A stretch of DNA of 64,000 nucleotides, taken from assembly GCA_037349105.1 (NCBI GenBank), contig JAYJMM010000103.1, positions 2,542,001 to 2,606,000 on the forward strand, read 5' to 3'. The stretch is from Limnomonas spitsbergensis (taxonomy: Eukaryota > Chlorophyta > Chlorophyceae > Chlamydomonadales). A program made the translations under genes and the position numbers. This document shows positions 12,201-22,800 of this stretch, one piece after another. Under the pieces are notes generated by a model. The model did not search any database, was not told the DNA's origin, and saw nothing but the letters and a program-made list of their open reading frames with translations. Within the stretch, counting starts at the first letter, position 1, and each line of letters starts with the position of its first letter.

Positions 12201-15200
12201 CCCTGAATACCCCCCCCAAAAAAGCGGGAAATAGGCTAGGGTTTCAGGTAAATGCTAGGGTGTAGGCCAGACAGTGTATTTCAGGAGTTCTGGTAGCGAT
12301 TAGCTGTACTGGGCGAGTACCTTTCTATTTATTTTAGGGCGCACCAGATCACCTTTGGTAGGCCGCTGGGCAGCCACCACTAGGCCGATGGGGAAATTTT
12401 TTTGACCGGCTGGCGGCCTGAGCATCAGAGATTCCTTTGTCAGGCTGCCCGGCTGTAGGCCGTGATGAAACTCGATTGTAGCTGGATCGTGGCCGAAATG
12501 CACCCTCAGATAATAGCGATTGTGACTCAAGCATGAATTTGAAGGCTGGCCTGGGCGCCTGACCCTGCAATTTAATGGCCTTGCAGACTACAGTACAGGT
12601 ACTGCTGCCTGGTTTATCTTAAACCTGTAGGTTTGTGTGAATGAATGATACTAATCTACGCATGCGGCATGCGTGCTGCAAACCCAATGTGCCCCCCGAG
12701 CTGAAAGATGTTTTGCCTACACACTCTCCCATGCAGCGCATGTAAGGCATCCCAGTGGAAGATACTGATGCTGAGCGGGGTTTAGGGCCACGATCCTAGA
12801 CTGATGGAAAGGGTTTGGGGTTTATGAGTCAGACACTAAGCAAGGGGCAGAGTAAAGGATTTACTTCACTGATACTGAGCAGGGCTTGGGGCCACGATCC
12901 TAGACTGATACTGAGCATGGACAGGGTTTGGGGTTTCTGAGTCAGACACTAAGCAAGGGGCAGCGTAAAGGATTTATTCCAGTGATACTGAGCAAGAGCA
13001 AGGCATTCCAGACGGAACAGCATCTAGATGGAGTCCCCCCCCACCCTCCCCGTTGCAAACCTGCCCGACAAGCCATGCTGTGTGCAGCTGAGAGCACAGA
13101 GTGCTACAAACAGGCACGTGTCCCTCGTTATCATAAAGCTACCTGTTTCGTCAGCCAGGCCTGGCTATTCAACCCTGCCTCTAAAGTCAGCCATGTCTGG
13201 CAACCCAACCCTACCATGCGCCCTGAGTGCCCGCAGAGCAACGTGCGCTTGCAGATGTACGGCATGGCCTGCATATCCGCCAGCTCAGGTTTTAGGTTTT
13301 TTATTTTAACCCTGCCTGCTTGGTCAGTATTTCTGGCTATGTCACCCTGTCTTGCACATGGTGTGCCCGCAGAGCAACGTGCGCCTGCAGATGTACGGAC
13401 TGGCCTACATATCCGCCAGCTCAGCGACGCCCGGCGGCGTGCTGTACACGGATGGAGACGTGAGTACCCAGCTGTTGCTGTTGTTTGGCGTGGGTGTTGC
13501 AGTAGCTGTGGGCTACCAGGTTAAGAGATTCGGGGTTTTAAAACCCTGAACCCTTTATGTACATCCAGGCATGTGTAAGTGTTTAGGGTCAAGTGCGCAC
13601 CGGACAGCCTCTGACAGGCCACTGGGCGGCCACCGTGGGGCCGATGGGGTCAAAAACTGAACTGACGGCTGGTCGGCCTTGCAACAGGTCAACTTGCTGC
13701 ACCAAGACCTGCAAGCTGCAGGCCAGTTTGCGTCTTAAACACCATCAGATGATTAGATGAATAGGGCTTACTGTGCCCTTCAATAAAGGCTGCTATTACG
13801 ATCCACACTTGGTACCGTGAGGGTGTGGACCTGGAGCGCAGCCGTCTGGAAGGCATGCGAGGCGCTGGCCTCAATCTCTTATTTTCCTTGATGTGGTTAT
13901 ATTCCTGCCCGACCTCTTACCACAACTATTCATCTCCTGTTGAGCATTTCCTGACTTTTTCCTGTTGGTTGTGTACGGTATCTGCTCGATCTCTGATTGT
14001 TTTTGCTAAAAAACGAGATTTTCTTGAACTTGTCATTTATGTGTCGTTGTTGTTCACCGTCCCAACCTCTTATTATTCTCCTTGTGCACCTTCTACACCT
14101 CTATTGTTGCGCTCTGCTGGTTTGCACCTGCTCGACCTCTCTTGTTTTATTTCTGTTTTGCACCTGCATGATCTCTCTCGTTTTGTTTCTGTTCTGCAGC
14201 TGGTGCTGAACCAGCGGTCTCCCATCACAGATCGGAAGTACAACGACGCGTACAACTATCCCATCCTCACCTCTCAGATACCCAGCACTCAGCAGGCGGT
14301 ACAGGTGCGGTACAACAGGCGGTACACCTCAGTGTGGCAGGCCCATGCTTAGGGCGTAGGTCGTGCGCTAGAGTCTTCCAAGGCGGACGCGTCATCCACG
14401 AGCTGCGTTATTCAAATGAGTAAGTAGATCTTGGAGTATGTCCGAAACAGCATTTGAGAAAAACCGTGATGTCTTCTCTCTCTTGCGCTGTACTCGAGGG
14501 AAGCAGCCCTTGTTTCCCTCTGAAGGGGCACTGCTTTCTTTGGAGGGTGTTCTGGGCGTACGCACAGATCTTCCGAGTGGACAAACAAGCCATAGAACAG
14601 CATAGAACTGGGTCTCGGGAACCAATTTATGTTGACTTGTTTGGCTGAGCTGCATGGAGATACAACCCAGATTACCTCGGTGGCTTGCCGCCTGCTCAGG
14701 TGTAGGGTTTTAGGGTCCAGGTTGCAGGCTAACCGGTCTGTGGCTCTGTCTTATTAACGCATGCCCCCCCCCCACCTCCTCTTCACGATCTTCGACAACC
14801 CTTGAATGCTTTTTGTTCAATCCTCAACCCTAAACCATTGGAAGTAAGCCTTCAACCCCTGACATTTCAAGCCTGAACCCTTGGATGCATCTCTTGAAGG
14901 CTTGACATGTGGAACCTGGAACTGTGAATGCAACTCTCCAATAGCTAGTGTGGAACCGGTGCTGTGCAATTGCGCCGTAAATCATAAATCATATAACCGG
15001 TGCTGAGTTATTACGGTCCCTTACTGGCATATGTAGCTGAATTTGCCTTGAAATTACGGTGGCTGAAACTCAGCTACGCAACTCAGCCACCGTGAGGACC
15101 GTAATCGGCACAGCACTGGTTGGAACCCCTTAAAGATTAAGCTCTGCCTCTGACGGCCCCATGTCTCTGCCCTGCCGTTGGGCCTGCTCCTGGATGCAGG

Positions 15201-17933
15201 CCTCAACGCAGCTCATGTTTGAATCCATCATTTCGGGGTACCGACAGCGCAACTACACGACGATGTACTCAAATGTCTATCCAGTGTGGAAGGTAAGAGG
15301 CTTGACCAGTGTGGTGAGAGGCCTGGCCAGTAAGAGGCCTGGCCAGTGTGGAGGCCTGGCCAGTGAGAGGCCTGGCCAGTGTGGAGGCCTGGCCAGTGAG
15401 AGGCCTGGCCAGTGTGGAGGCCTGGCCAGTGTGGTGAGAGGCCTGGCCAGTGTGGAGGCCTGGCCAGTGTGGTGAGTGGCCTGGCCAGTGTGGTGAGAGG
15501 CCTGGCCAGTGTGGAGGCCTGGCCAGTGTGGTAAGAGGCCTGGCCAGTGAGAGGCCTGGCCAGCGTGGAGGCCTGGCCAGTGAGAGGCCTGGCCAGTGTG
15601 GAGGCCTGGACAGTGTGGTGAGAGGCCTGGCCAGTGTGGAGGCCTGGCCAGTGAGAGGCCTGGCCAGTGTGGAGGCCTGGCCAGTGTGGTGAGAGGCCTG
15701 GCCAGTGTGGAGGCCTGGCCAGTGAGAGGCCTGGCCAGTGTGGAGGCCTGGCCAGTGTGGTGAGAGGCCTGGCCAGTGTGGAGGCCTGGCCAGTGAGAGG
15801 CCTGGCCAGTTTGGTGAGAGGCCTGGCCAGTGTGGAGGCCTGGCCAGTGTGGAGACCTGGCCAGTGAGAGGCCTGGCCAGTGTGGAGGCCTGGCCAGTGA
15901 GAGGCCTGGCCAGTTTGGTTTGAGGCCTGGCCAGTGTGGAGGCCTGGCCAGTGTGGAGGCCTGGCCAGTGTGGAGGCCTGGCCAGTGAGAGGCCTGGCCA
16001 GTTTGGTGAGAGGCCTGGCCAGTGTGGAGGCCTGGCCAGCGTGGTAAGAGGCCTGGCCAGTGAGAGGTCTGGCCAGTGTGGAGGCCTGGCCAGTGTGGTA
16101 AGAGGCCTGGCCAGTGAGAGGCCTGGCCTGGTAAGAGGCCTGGTCTGATGCGCGTGCCTGCTGGGGATTCAGGACTGAGCGTGACCACGGCACCTAGGGG
16201 TCTCTACTGCCATGTAGGGTTTAGGGTTAGGGTGCAGGGGCACCTAGGGGTCTCTACTGACCTTGTAACTTCTGCTTTGTATTATGTACCGGAATTCATT
16301 CGCGAAATTTAGCAAAAGTGTGGCTGAGTCCTGGGAGTCAACCCAGCAGAGCCGTTTTCAAGAGGGCCGGGTTGTGCGAATAGCACGACACAGTGAAAAA
16401 TAACCAGGAAATAAAAATAGGCAAAAATGGGAGATCTAGTTACTGGTATGAAAAAACGGTTTGACCCTTCCCCCCCTTTGCATCCTGCACCAGGAAGTAT
16501 GTTTCGTAATTCAAAACTTAAATCTGCTGTACCCTGAACCCTTGTCCCCCTTGAAAGGCTGCCTCTGGGAACACGTTCCAGCTCCACATGGTCATCCGGA
16601 TACCCCCCAACCAGCTCGTTTGGTACAGGTGCGCCCGCCCGCCCGCACGTGATGCTCTCAGTGCACTTGCTTGCCCGCGTCATTTTTAGGGCATTTGCAT
16701 GTGCTAAGCAGGTAAGGGTTTTAGGGCTTGGTTCTTAGGGTCTAAGCTAGGATTCGCCCGTGTTATTTTTAGTGCACTTGCATGCCCACCTTGCTTCCAA
16801 CACACGCGAGCAGAGTTTCAGCCACGTCAACACCGAGAGGGCTGGCTACAGGGTTTCGGGTTAAAGATGCCTTTTTAATCCTAAAGCGTTTGAGTACTCC
16901 CCGGTTGGTGTCAAGTTCAGGTTGGGTTTTTGAACCTCGTTCAGTTGAACCCTAAACCTTTTGGCGGCTGCCTGGCGGTGAACTGGGGAGGCATACATAC
17001 TGCAGTGGTGCTGAAAGGGGTTTAGGAGCCAATGGCTTTGGAGCATAACCATATACCATGGGGAGGTATGGTCTCTGGGCTGTGCACAAGACCGTACCGT
17101 TCATTGTACTGCCCTGGTCCCCGAGCTCGACCTGGGCAGTGCAGTGCACATAAAAAGTGAACTTAAATAAACATTTATGCAAGGTATTGCTTGTGGTATA
17201 CTGAATGAATCGATTTTGTGATAGCCGCCCATGAGGCATGGCGGCCTCGGATTCAAGGTCTCACTTTTTCTCCATCCACACTTTTCCACACCGCCGGCTC
17301 CAAGATAAGTTAGTCCCGAATCTGTTAACGTAAATATTGAAGAGAAGAGTCCAGCCCTTAATATGTATTGCATTTGTACGGTCTCGGGCGTGGCCCAGGT
17401 CCTTGAGCAAAAGTTGGATTCGGATTGGGCGCGGTTTGGGGTTAAAGGATAAAAGTATAAAACCCTCGGGGTACGTGTTGGGCTCAGTTGGGGTGAGGAC
17501 AGCTCCGAGTCATGCAGTGAGCAGGTCAAACACCGCACAGAGAACTCTGCCAGATAAAATAACGCTGAAAGTGAAGCCGCTCCGCTATGTGCTCAGCCGG
17601 TGGGGGGGGGTATAACTTTCAGACTGATCAGACCGAAAGTCATCAAGATTATCGAAGGGTTGGCCTGCAACCTGAACCCTGAAATCCTATACCTGAGTAG
17701 GCAGTAAGCCACCGAGGTACTGTTCAGAGTTGGCCTGCAACCTGAACCCTGAAACCCTCAACATTTGCAGACCGCAAGTCATCGAGATGCTCAAGTTCGG
17801 TTGGATCCAGTTTCTGGCCACCTTCATCGTGCTGTGGTGGTTCTACACATACTTGGAGATGTTCATCTTCTTCTACCGACTCATCCCCACGCGAGTCGTC
17901 TCCGACGTGCAGCCCAAGATGCAGCGGTTCTAG
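9204..17933 (+). CDS. TMEM231: Transmembrane protein 231, ciliary transition zone
   Basis: TMEM231 is a two-pass membrane protein of the MKS/B9 complex at the ciliary transition zone, part of the gate controlling ciliary membrane composition (family knowledge). Exons: 9204-9413, 9739-9828, 10525-10647, 13373-13459, 14200-14304, 15200-15292, 16558-16628, 17771-17933; total 942 nt, 313 aa, very close to the animal protein. Phase is 0 until exon 7, which ends in phase 2. Exon 1 has the first membrane segment (AVITRIAILLIAIACSLVIA) followed by GFWVK and QPTVQ. Exon 3 reads EDHNFDGRPDS, matching the conserved luminal domain. Exon 8 holds the second membrane segment after EMLKFGWIQF and ends MQRF-stop. 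Exon 6 could start at 15200 or, in frame, at 15212. Introns are swollen by arrays seeded from exons 3 and 6. Confidence 0.93.
10395..10990 (+). repeat. Copies of TMEM231 exon 3 on both sides of it
   Basis: A decayed copy of the first half of exon 3 lies upstream at about 10405-10490 (reads DHKFDGKPDS before losing frame). Downstream of the exon 3 donor (10648) the last 25 nt of the exon plus its donor (gtacagtttacatacagctt, then ctcggtgag) recur about six times up to about 10990, with growing divergence and a gtgggtgg-type spacer. Confidence 0.8.
11340..12010. repeat. Telomere-like 29-bp tandem array
   Basis: About 23 copies of a 28-30 bp unit made of aaaccctaaacgtatcaggg plus ggaaagccct. 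The core contains AAACCCTAAA, the complement of the plant/algal telomere motif TTTAGGG. The array lies deep inside TMEM231 intron 3, so it is interstitial rather than a chromosome end. The preceding block (about 11220-11340) carries a longer, degenerate version. Confidence 0.93.
13237..13288 (+). repeat. Partial copy of TMEM231 exon 4
   Basis: The first 52 nt of exon 4, with its cccgcag acceptor, are duplicated 136 bp upstream (SNVRLQMYGMACISASS versus the true SNVRLQMYGLAYISASS). The copy stops at TCAG followed by gttttagg, which could act as a donor. At 52 nt it would shift the reading frame if included, so I treat it as a pseudo-exon. Confidence 0.85.
14954..15121. mobile_element. MITE-like element with terminal inverted repeats
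   Basis: In TMEM231 intron 5, the left ends aaccggtgctgtgc (14954) and aaccggtgctgagttattac (14995) face the inverted right end gtaatcggcacagcactggt ending at 15121. Inside is a shorter inverted repeat (acggtggctga / tcagccaccgt). There is no coding capacity. The nested left ends suggest a rearranged or doubly inserted non-autonomous DNA element. No clear target-site duplication was identified. Confidence 0.6.
15293..16140 (+). repeat. Array grown from the TMEM231 exon 6 donor
   Basis: Tandem array of a 14-22 bp unit (gcctggccagtgtgg with tgagag, taagag or nothing). The exon 6 end and donor read ccagtgtggaaggtaagagg, and the array begins directly after it with the same words, so the array appears to be an expansion of that junction. 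Dozens of units contain GTGAGAGG or GTAAGAGG, which look like 5' splice sites. Confidence 0.92.
17625..17770 (+). repeat. Decayed copies of the TMEM231 exon 8 acceptor
   Basis: Two degenerate copies of the exon 8 start (cagaccgcaagtcatcgaga) lie just upstream of the real acceptor at 17771: one at about 17627-17660 (cagaccgaaagtcatcaaga) and a weaker one at about 17700-17722. They are separated by a repeated spacer (ttggcctgcaacctgaaccc). Confidence 0.65.
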
Positions 17934-18140
17934 CACGGTGGCCCAGAAGGGTGCGGAGGGCATAGCATAGCAGCCAAAGATGCAAGTCGTCTCCGAGGTG
18001 CAGCCCAAGATGTCCCAGAAGGACGCATAGGGCACAGCATGGTAGCCGGAGACGTGAGTTGTCTCCGACGTGCAGCCAAAGATGCAGAGAGCATAGCATG
18101 TTGGCCCAGAAGCATGCAGAGGGCATAGCATGACAGCCAA
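17934..18140 (+). repeat. Coding-end copies in the TMEM231 3' UTR
   Basis: Directly after the TMEM231 stop codon, three or four imperfect copies of the last coding segment (gagtcgtctccgacgtgcag plus cccaagatgc) alternate with an agcatagcatg-type spacer. They are not in frame with the gene and are separated from it by the stop. Confidence 0.75.
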
Positions 18141-18721
18141 AGATGCAGATGTTCTGCGGTTAGTGGGGCAGCCCCAATGTATGCGGAGGTTTATGCACGG
18201 CAGCCCGAAGTGTACACCTTCTTCAGTGGCAGCCTGAGTCGCAGCGGCTCTGTTGAGGCTGGCCTTGGGCAAGGCCTTCAGTGGAGGACGAGGTTGGGGA
18301 GGAGGAGGAGGTGGGGGAGACGTGTGATGGAATAGTAGGATTTTTATTCGTTTATTTCATGTGTTGGGTGGGTCTGGGTTAATAAAGGATTGGGGTAGGA
18401 CCTCTCTGTCCTTAGGAAGCGTTGTGCACACTTCGAATTCGATGATCTCAGCGAAATACGTGGAAGGGCCAAGGACAGTGTCTCAAGTGCTGGATTGGGA
18501 CGGGGCTTAGTGGCGACATTTTGTTTTCTTTTTTTTGTTTGTGGAGCAGGTCCTGGGCGCGCCTGCAGGAGGAAATGCCTGGGCTGTGTCTTCTTAACGA
18601 CATGCTGTCATGTTATGACCGACATAACCACACTTTTACACATTGCTGCAGCCAGCACAGCGTGCACCTGCTACTGTATGGGTGCATGGTAGGGTAGGGA
18701 CGACCCCTCTTGATGCTGACT

Positions 18722-18726
18722 TGTAA
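18722..18726 (+). terminator. Candidate TGTAA polyadenylation signal for TMEM231
   Basis: TGTAA, the usual chlorophycean poly(A) signal, occurs 789 nt after the TMEM231 stop. I saw no earlier plus-strand TGTAA between 17934 and here. Assignment is by position only. Confidence 0.35.
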
Positions 18727-18729
18727 CTG

Positions 18730-19865
18730 AAAAAGAATCCCTGATTGCATGTAGAGCGCTCACAGGTTCCTTAGCCCCACCCTTGCCCATCATCTTAGGC
18801 CAAAAAAGTAACCTTGTCAAATGCGATGCTTGCTGGATTTCGAAACATAATCAGATTTGTATGGCTGTGGTGAGATCTAAACACTGGCAGCAGCACCCTG
18901 TTGTTTCCTGGCCTACGCATTTGGGCCTTTTTGAGGTGTTTTACTTTGGGCATTGCCTATGCTTCACAGCCTGTCAGTTGAGACGCCAGGTAAAGCTGTT
19001 GAAGTACCTGCCTGCATTTATCAGGTGTGAACTCACTAGTGTGGAACATGCTACGTAGCCCTTCTCGATCTGACACTTCAAACAATAAACCTTCAAACAC
19101 ACGTGTCCATGACGTAACCGTGGTTACGCATATCATCTAACACATGTGTATGATGCACAAACTGCTACCTGCCAGACAGCTTCTCAGGGTAAGAGAAGCA
19201 CTGGTACCAATTTGGCGACTTGCTTATCGTACCATTAGAGTACAGGTGTGTTGTAGCCCGTTGAGAAAACAAATGCAGCCTGTGTCTCGTTGCCTTTGCG
19301 GGTTGGGAGTACAACTGTGCGGAACTAAAAGTCAGGGTGGCCCACTGTGCCCCAACGTTTTTACCCCTCTGGTTCAATCAAGCGCCCAGCCATGATTGTA
19401 AGAGGTAGGTAGGTACCGTCCATGTTGCTATGTACAGGGAGGTATCTGGATTTTAGACACTGACTAGCTTTTTTGACCAGGGCCCTCAGAGGTGTAACGT
19501 CAATCAACCGGAAGGCAGGGAGGCAGGTGCCTGACAAGTGAAGGACGCGTAGGTTGGCAGTTCCCCGAGGGCAGTCTTAAAAAGCGAAGTCCGGGTCGGA
19601 GCTACATGCTCCTTAGCTACTAACAGAGACAGGCGAGAGACTGAAAGGGAGACAGGCCATGAGAGAAAAAAGGGTGCCTTGGGCCTCACAAGCCAATGCA
19701 CACGTGGCCTAGCCTTTTTAAGCAGGGCCCACAGGTGTCATTTACTAGGTTGACAGGTACCCGGGTGCTGTCTTGAATAGCGAAGGAGAGCCATGCACGG
19801 GCTACATGCTCCTCAGCTAGTAACAAAGAAAGAGGCCAAGGGAAAGAGATGAGTGCCTTGAGGCC
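18730..19865. other. Convergent intergenic region with repeat fragments
   Basis: Sequence between the 3' ends of TMEM231 and PIGT. No convincing coding exon is seen. Two fragments of dispersed family A (gagcagggcccagaggtgta type) occur at about 19461-19505 and 19706-19745. Their flanks resemble each other (ggcaggtgcctgacaagtga / ggtacccgggtgctgtcttg followed by gctacatgctcct), so this may be a diverged tandem duplication. Confidence 0.5.
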
Positions 19866-22800
19866 TCACGAGCCGCCCATCAGGCTGCTGGCAAAAGCAG
19901 TGATGCGGCCAGCACCGTCGTCCAGGAGCATCAAGGCCGCCGCCACCGCCGCCCCACCCGCGATCACCAACGCTGCGGCCAGCCGCAGCTTGAGCTTCCT
20001 TTGTGCACCTGCGGACATAGGGACAGGATAGGGAGAAGAGTTATATTGCACCCACCACACATCATCAGTGCATGCCGATGTTAAGCATCGGAAGGGCGGA
20101 AATCGAAAGAGGGCAATATGATGACATGAATATAACATGAGCATATAGAAGTGACGGCACTGCCTGATATAAGGCCACCGGGTCCGGTGGTCACTTCCTA
20201 CTAATTATAGGCATTTGCAGGAAAGGTTTAGGATTTGCATGATAGTTTTTAAGGGCCGGAGTCACATTTGAAGATTTGACGCTTGATCAAGATCATATCA
20301 GCGTCATCAAAGCACTGTTGTCCTTGATAGGGACCGCTGCTTGAAAGTCTAGAAACCGGGCCCAACCCCTCTGCCCAGCTGCTAGGCTTTCCCACTTTTC
20401 TGCTCATCCCCAAACCTCCATAACCGAGCCCAGCATCCCACCCACCTGCTGCTGAATCATCCCACAGCAGCTGAGACCCCCCCCTTGAAGCTGGGGGTAA
20501 ATGTAACTTGTCTCTGGCTCGACCCCACCCCCCGGAGAGGTCACAATAGAGTCCGACTAACCCTTTGAGATCCCATACCCATTGTATGACCCTGTCCGGA
20601 ACCCACCCACCTGTAGTCGACCCCGCCTTTTCATCATCGCCACCTGGCACCTGCATGGAGGGGCAGAAGCAGCTTGGTTTTTAGGGTTATGGGTTTAGGG
20701 TTAAGGGGTAAGGACAGCAGCTATGGGGCCAACCCTAGACCCTAAAACCTCTCACAATCCCGCCGTAACCCGAAACCTGTTCACAAACCCGCCTAAACCC
20801 TGAACCCTCTCACCAACCCATTCAGCGCGACACCACTCACTGGTACTCCCAATCCCTAAATGCTGAGATCCGATCTCTTGTAAACAGTGTTAAAGATCAC
20901 ATTCAGCATCGCCCCAAGGTAGGCAGCCAGCACGGCAAACAAACCTTCAAGATCGCGTTCAGCATGGCCCCAAAGTAGACGGCCAGCACCGTGCTGGAGA
21001 GGCAGATGACGTTGTACGGCATGCTGATGTCCGGCGTCGCCATCTGGATCAGCAGGCCCTCGCTGTACACCTGGGCATGCCACCAAAAGGGAAAGTGTGA
21101 ATAAATCTTACCGGTCTCAATTTCGATATTTTGACTCAGACAACTGCCTCTGAGTGCATTAATTAGCATTAATTTAAAATAATAATTGGGCAGCGTGAAA
21201 TCCCATGTTAAAGTACCCATATGCCAGACACCTGTCGTTCTGTTATGTAGATCAAGTGCATTCAAGGCGAGACTGCCATACGCAAGTTAGAAGAGGAGTT
21301 CAAAAGGAAGTTAGAAGAGGAGTTCAAATGGAAGTTGGGTTCAAACAAAGCACACTTTGACTCAAGCTCCTACAATAAGAGTGCGCCCGGCACCGACCAC
21401 ACCCACCTGTTGATGCTCCGAGACCGACAAAAGGCGCAGCAGCGGCGTCTGCAGGGCCGCACTTGGAACCGTTCCGCCGCTGCCACCGACGCCGCCGCCG
21501 GCACCAGCACCGCCGTTTCCACCACCATCTCCATCTCTCCTTCCGCTGCTTCCCGCATCATCACCGTCGCCACCTCCAACAAAACCCGCACCGCCGCAAG
21601 ATCCTACGCCTCGTCCTCCTCCTCCGCCGCCCACACCTGTACCGCTCCCTGTGCCGGTCCCCAGCACCCCCTCTCCGCCCCTCACACCTGCGCCCCCGCA
21701 GCCGTCCCCACCACGCTCCCCACTTCTACCTGCTGCTCCCCCCTGCCCATCTGCAGCTGCCACTGCAACGCCCCAAGCCAGCCAAGTCATTCCCCAGAGT
21801 TCCTCCGGCCGCTCTCCTCCTATATCACGGCTTCCTCCTGCTGTGTCTGCGCCGCTGCCTCCTCCTCCTCCTCCTCCTCCTCCCCCATCTCTTCCTACTT
21901 TGGTACCGTGTCCTGCTATTGCTGCTATTGCTGCTGCTGCGGAGTGCGACCTTGGCTCATTGTAGCTCATGATGGCAGAGGGAATATCCAGACCACGGTT
22001 GGCATCTGGCGTCTGCTCCGAGACCCTGCGTGTGTGTGGGGGGGAGGGAACATGTGTCCACGCTGGCGCGTGTGTGTAGGGGGGGGGGGGGGCAGGTGTC
22101 CAGGTGGACATGTGTGTGTGGGAGGGGACACGTGTCCAGGTGGGCTTGTTTACATCAGCAAGGGAGGGGGTCTGCCGTTTTGGCTGACTCCCCTCCCCGC
22201 TTCCGCAGCCTAGTAGAGACTGTACGTCTCCCTCATAAACATAACAGCAGGTTTTGTGAGGGGGTCTAGGGAAGCCCTGCCAGCTCAACGAGGCATTTCT
22301 CGTGGACTCGTGATACAGGCATCAGATAATGCAGCGAGAGAGTCAGCAGCGCGCTTCGCCTTGGGCACTCCATCACAAAGTGTTTAGCGGCGACAGCAGA
22401 TGTGGCAGGAGTAGCAAAATAGGTGAATGAGGGGAGGCATATGAGATTGTTTTTTGTCGCTCAGCCAGCATTGTCTCAGCCAGTTGCTTGAAACAAAGAA
22501 AACGCCAGAGCGTGGCTTGAAGAATACAGGATTTTAAATGCCGTACACCGCTTACATTGTGTCCGGTGTTTCTTTTGTCAGCTACGGGTCCACTTTCAGC
22601 AGGCCGCCCTGCTGCCGCTGGGGGCCTGATAGGAGCAAACCTGGACCAGCCGGCAGCTGGTGGCCAATGCAGCATGGCTGCTCACAAACAGGGCCTCGTG
22701 CCAGAGGTCGGAATGTAGCTGACATGTAGCTGACTTGTAGCCGAAATGTAGCTGAGTCACGAAAAAGAAACACAGTGGGTGCCTCCCAAGGTTGACGACT

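Noticed and set aside
13688..13737. Extra TMEM231 exon reading VNLLHQDLQAAGQF
   Set aside because: It follows a CAG but has no donor giving the right phase; exon 4 joins directly to 14200 in phase 0 and the result matches the family.
20870..20936. Alternative PIGT exon 13 end ([18 protein letters not shown])
   Set aside because: It runs into a stop with no usable donor; the 20945 end keeps phase with exons 14 and 15.
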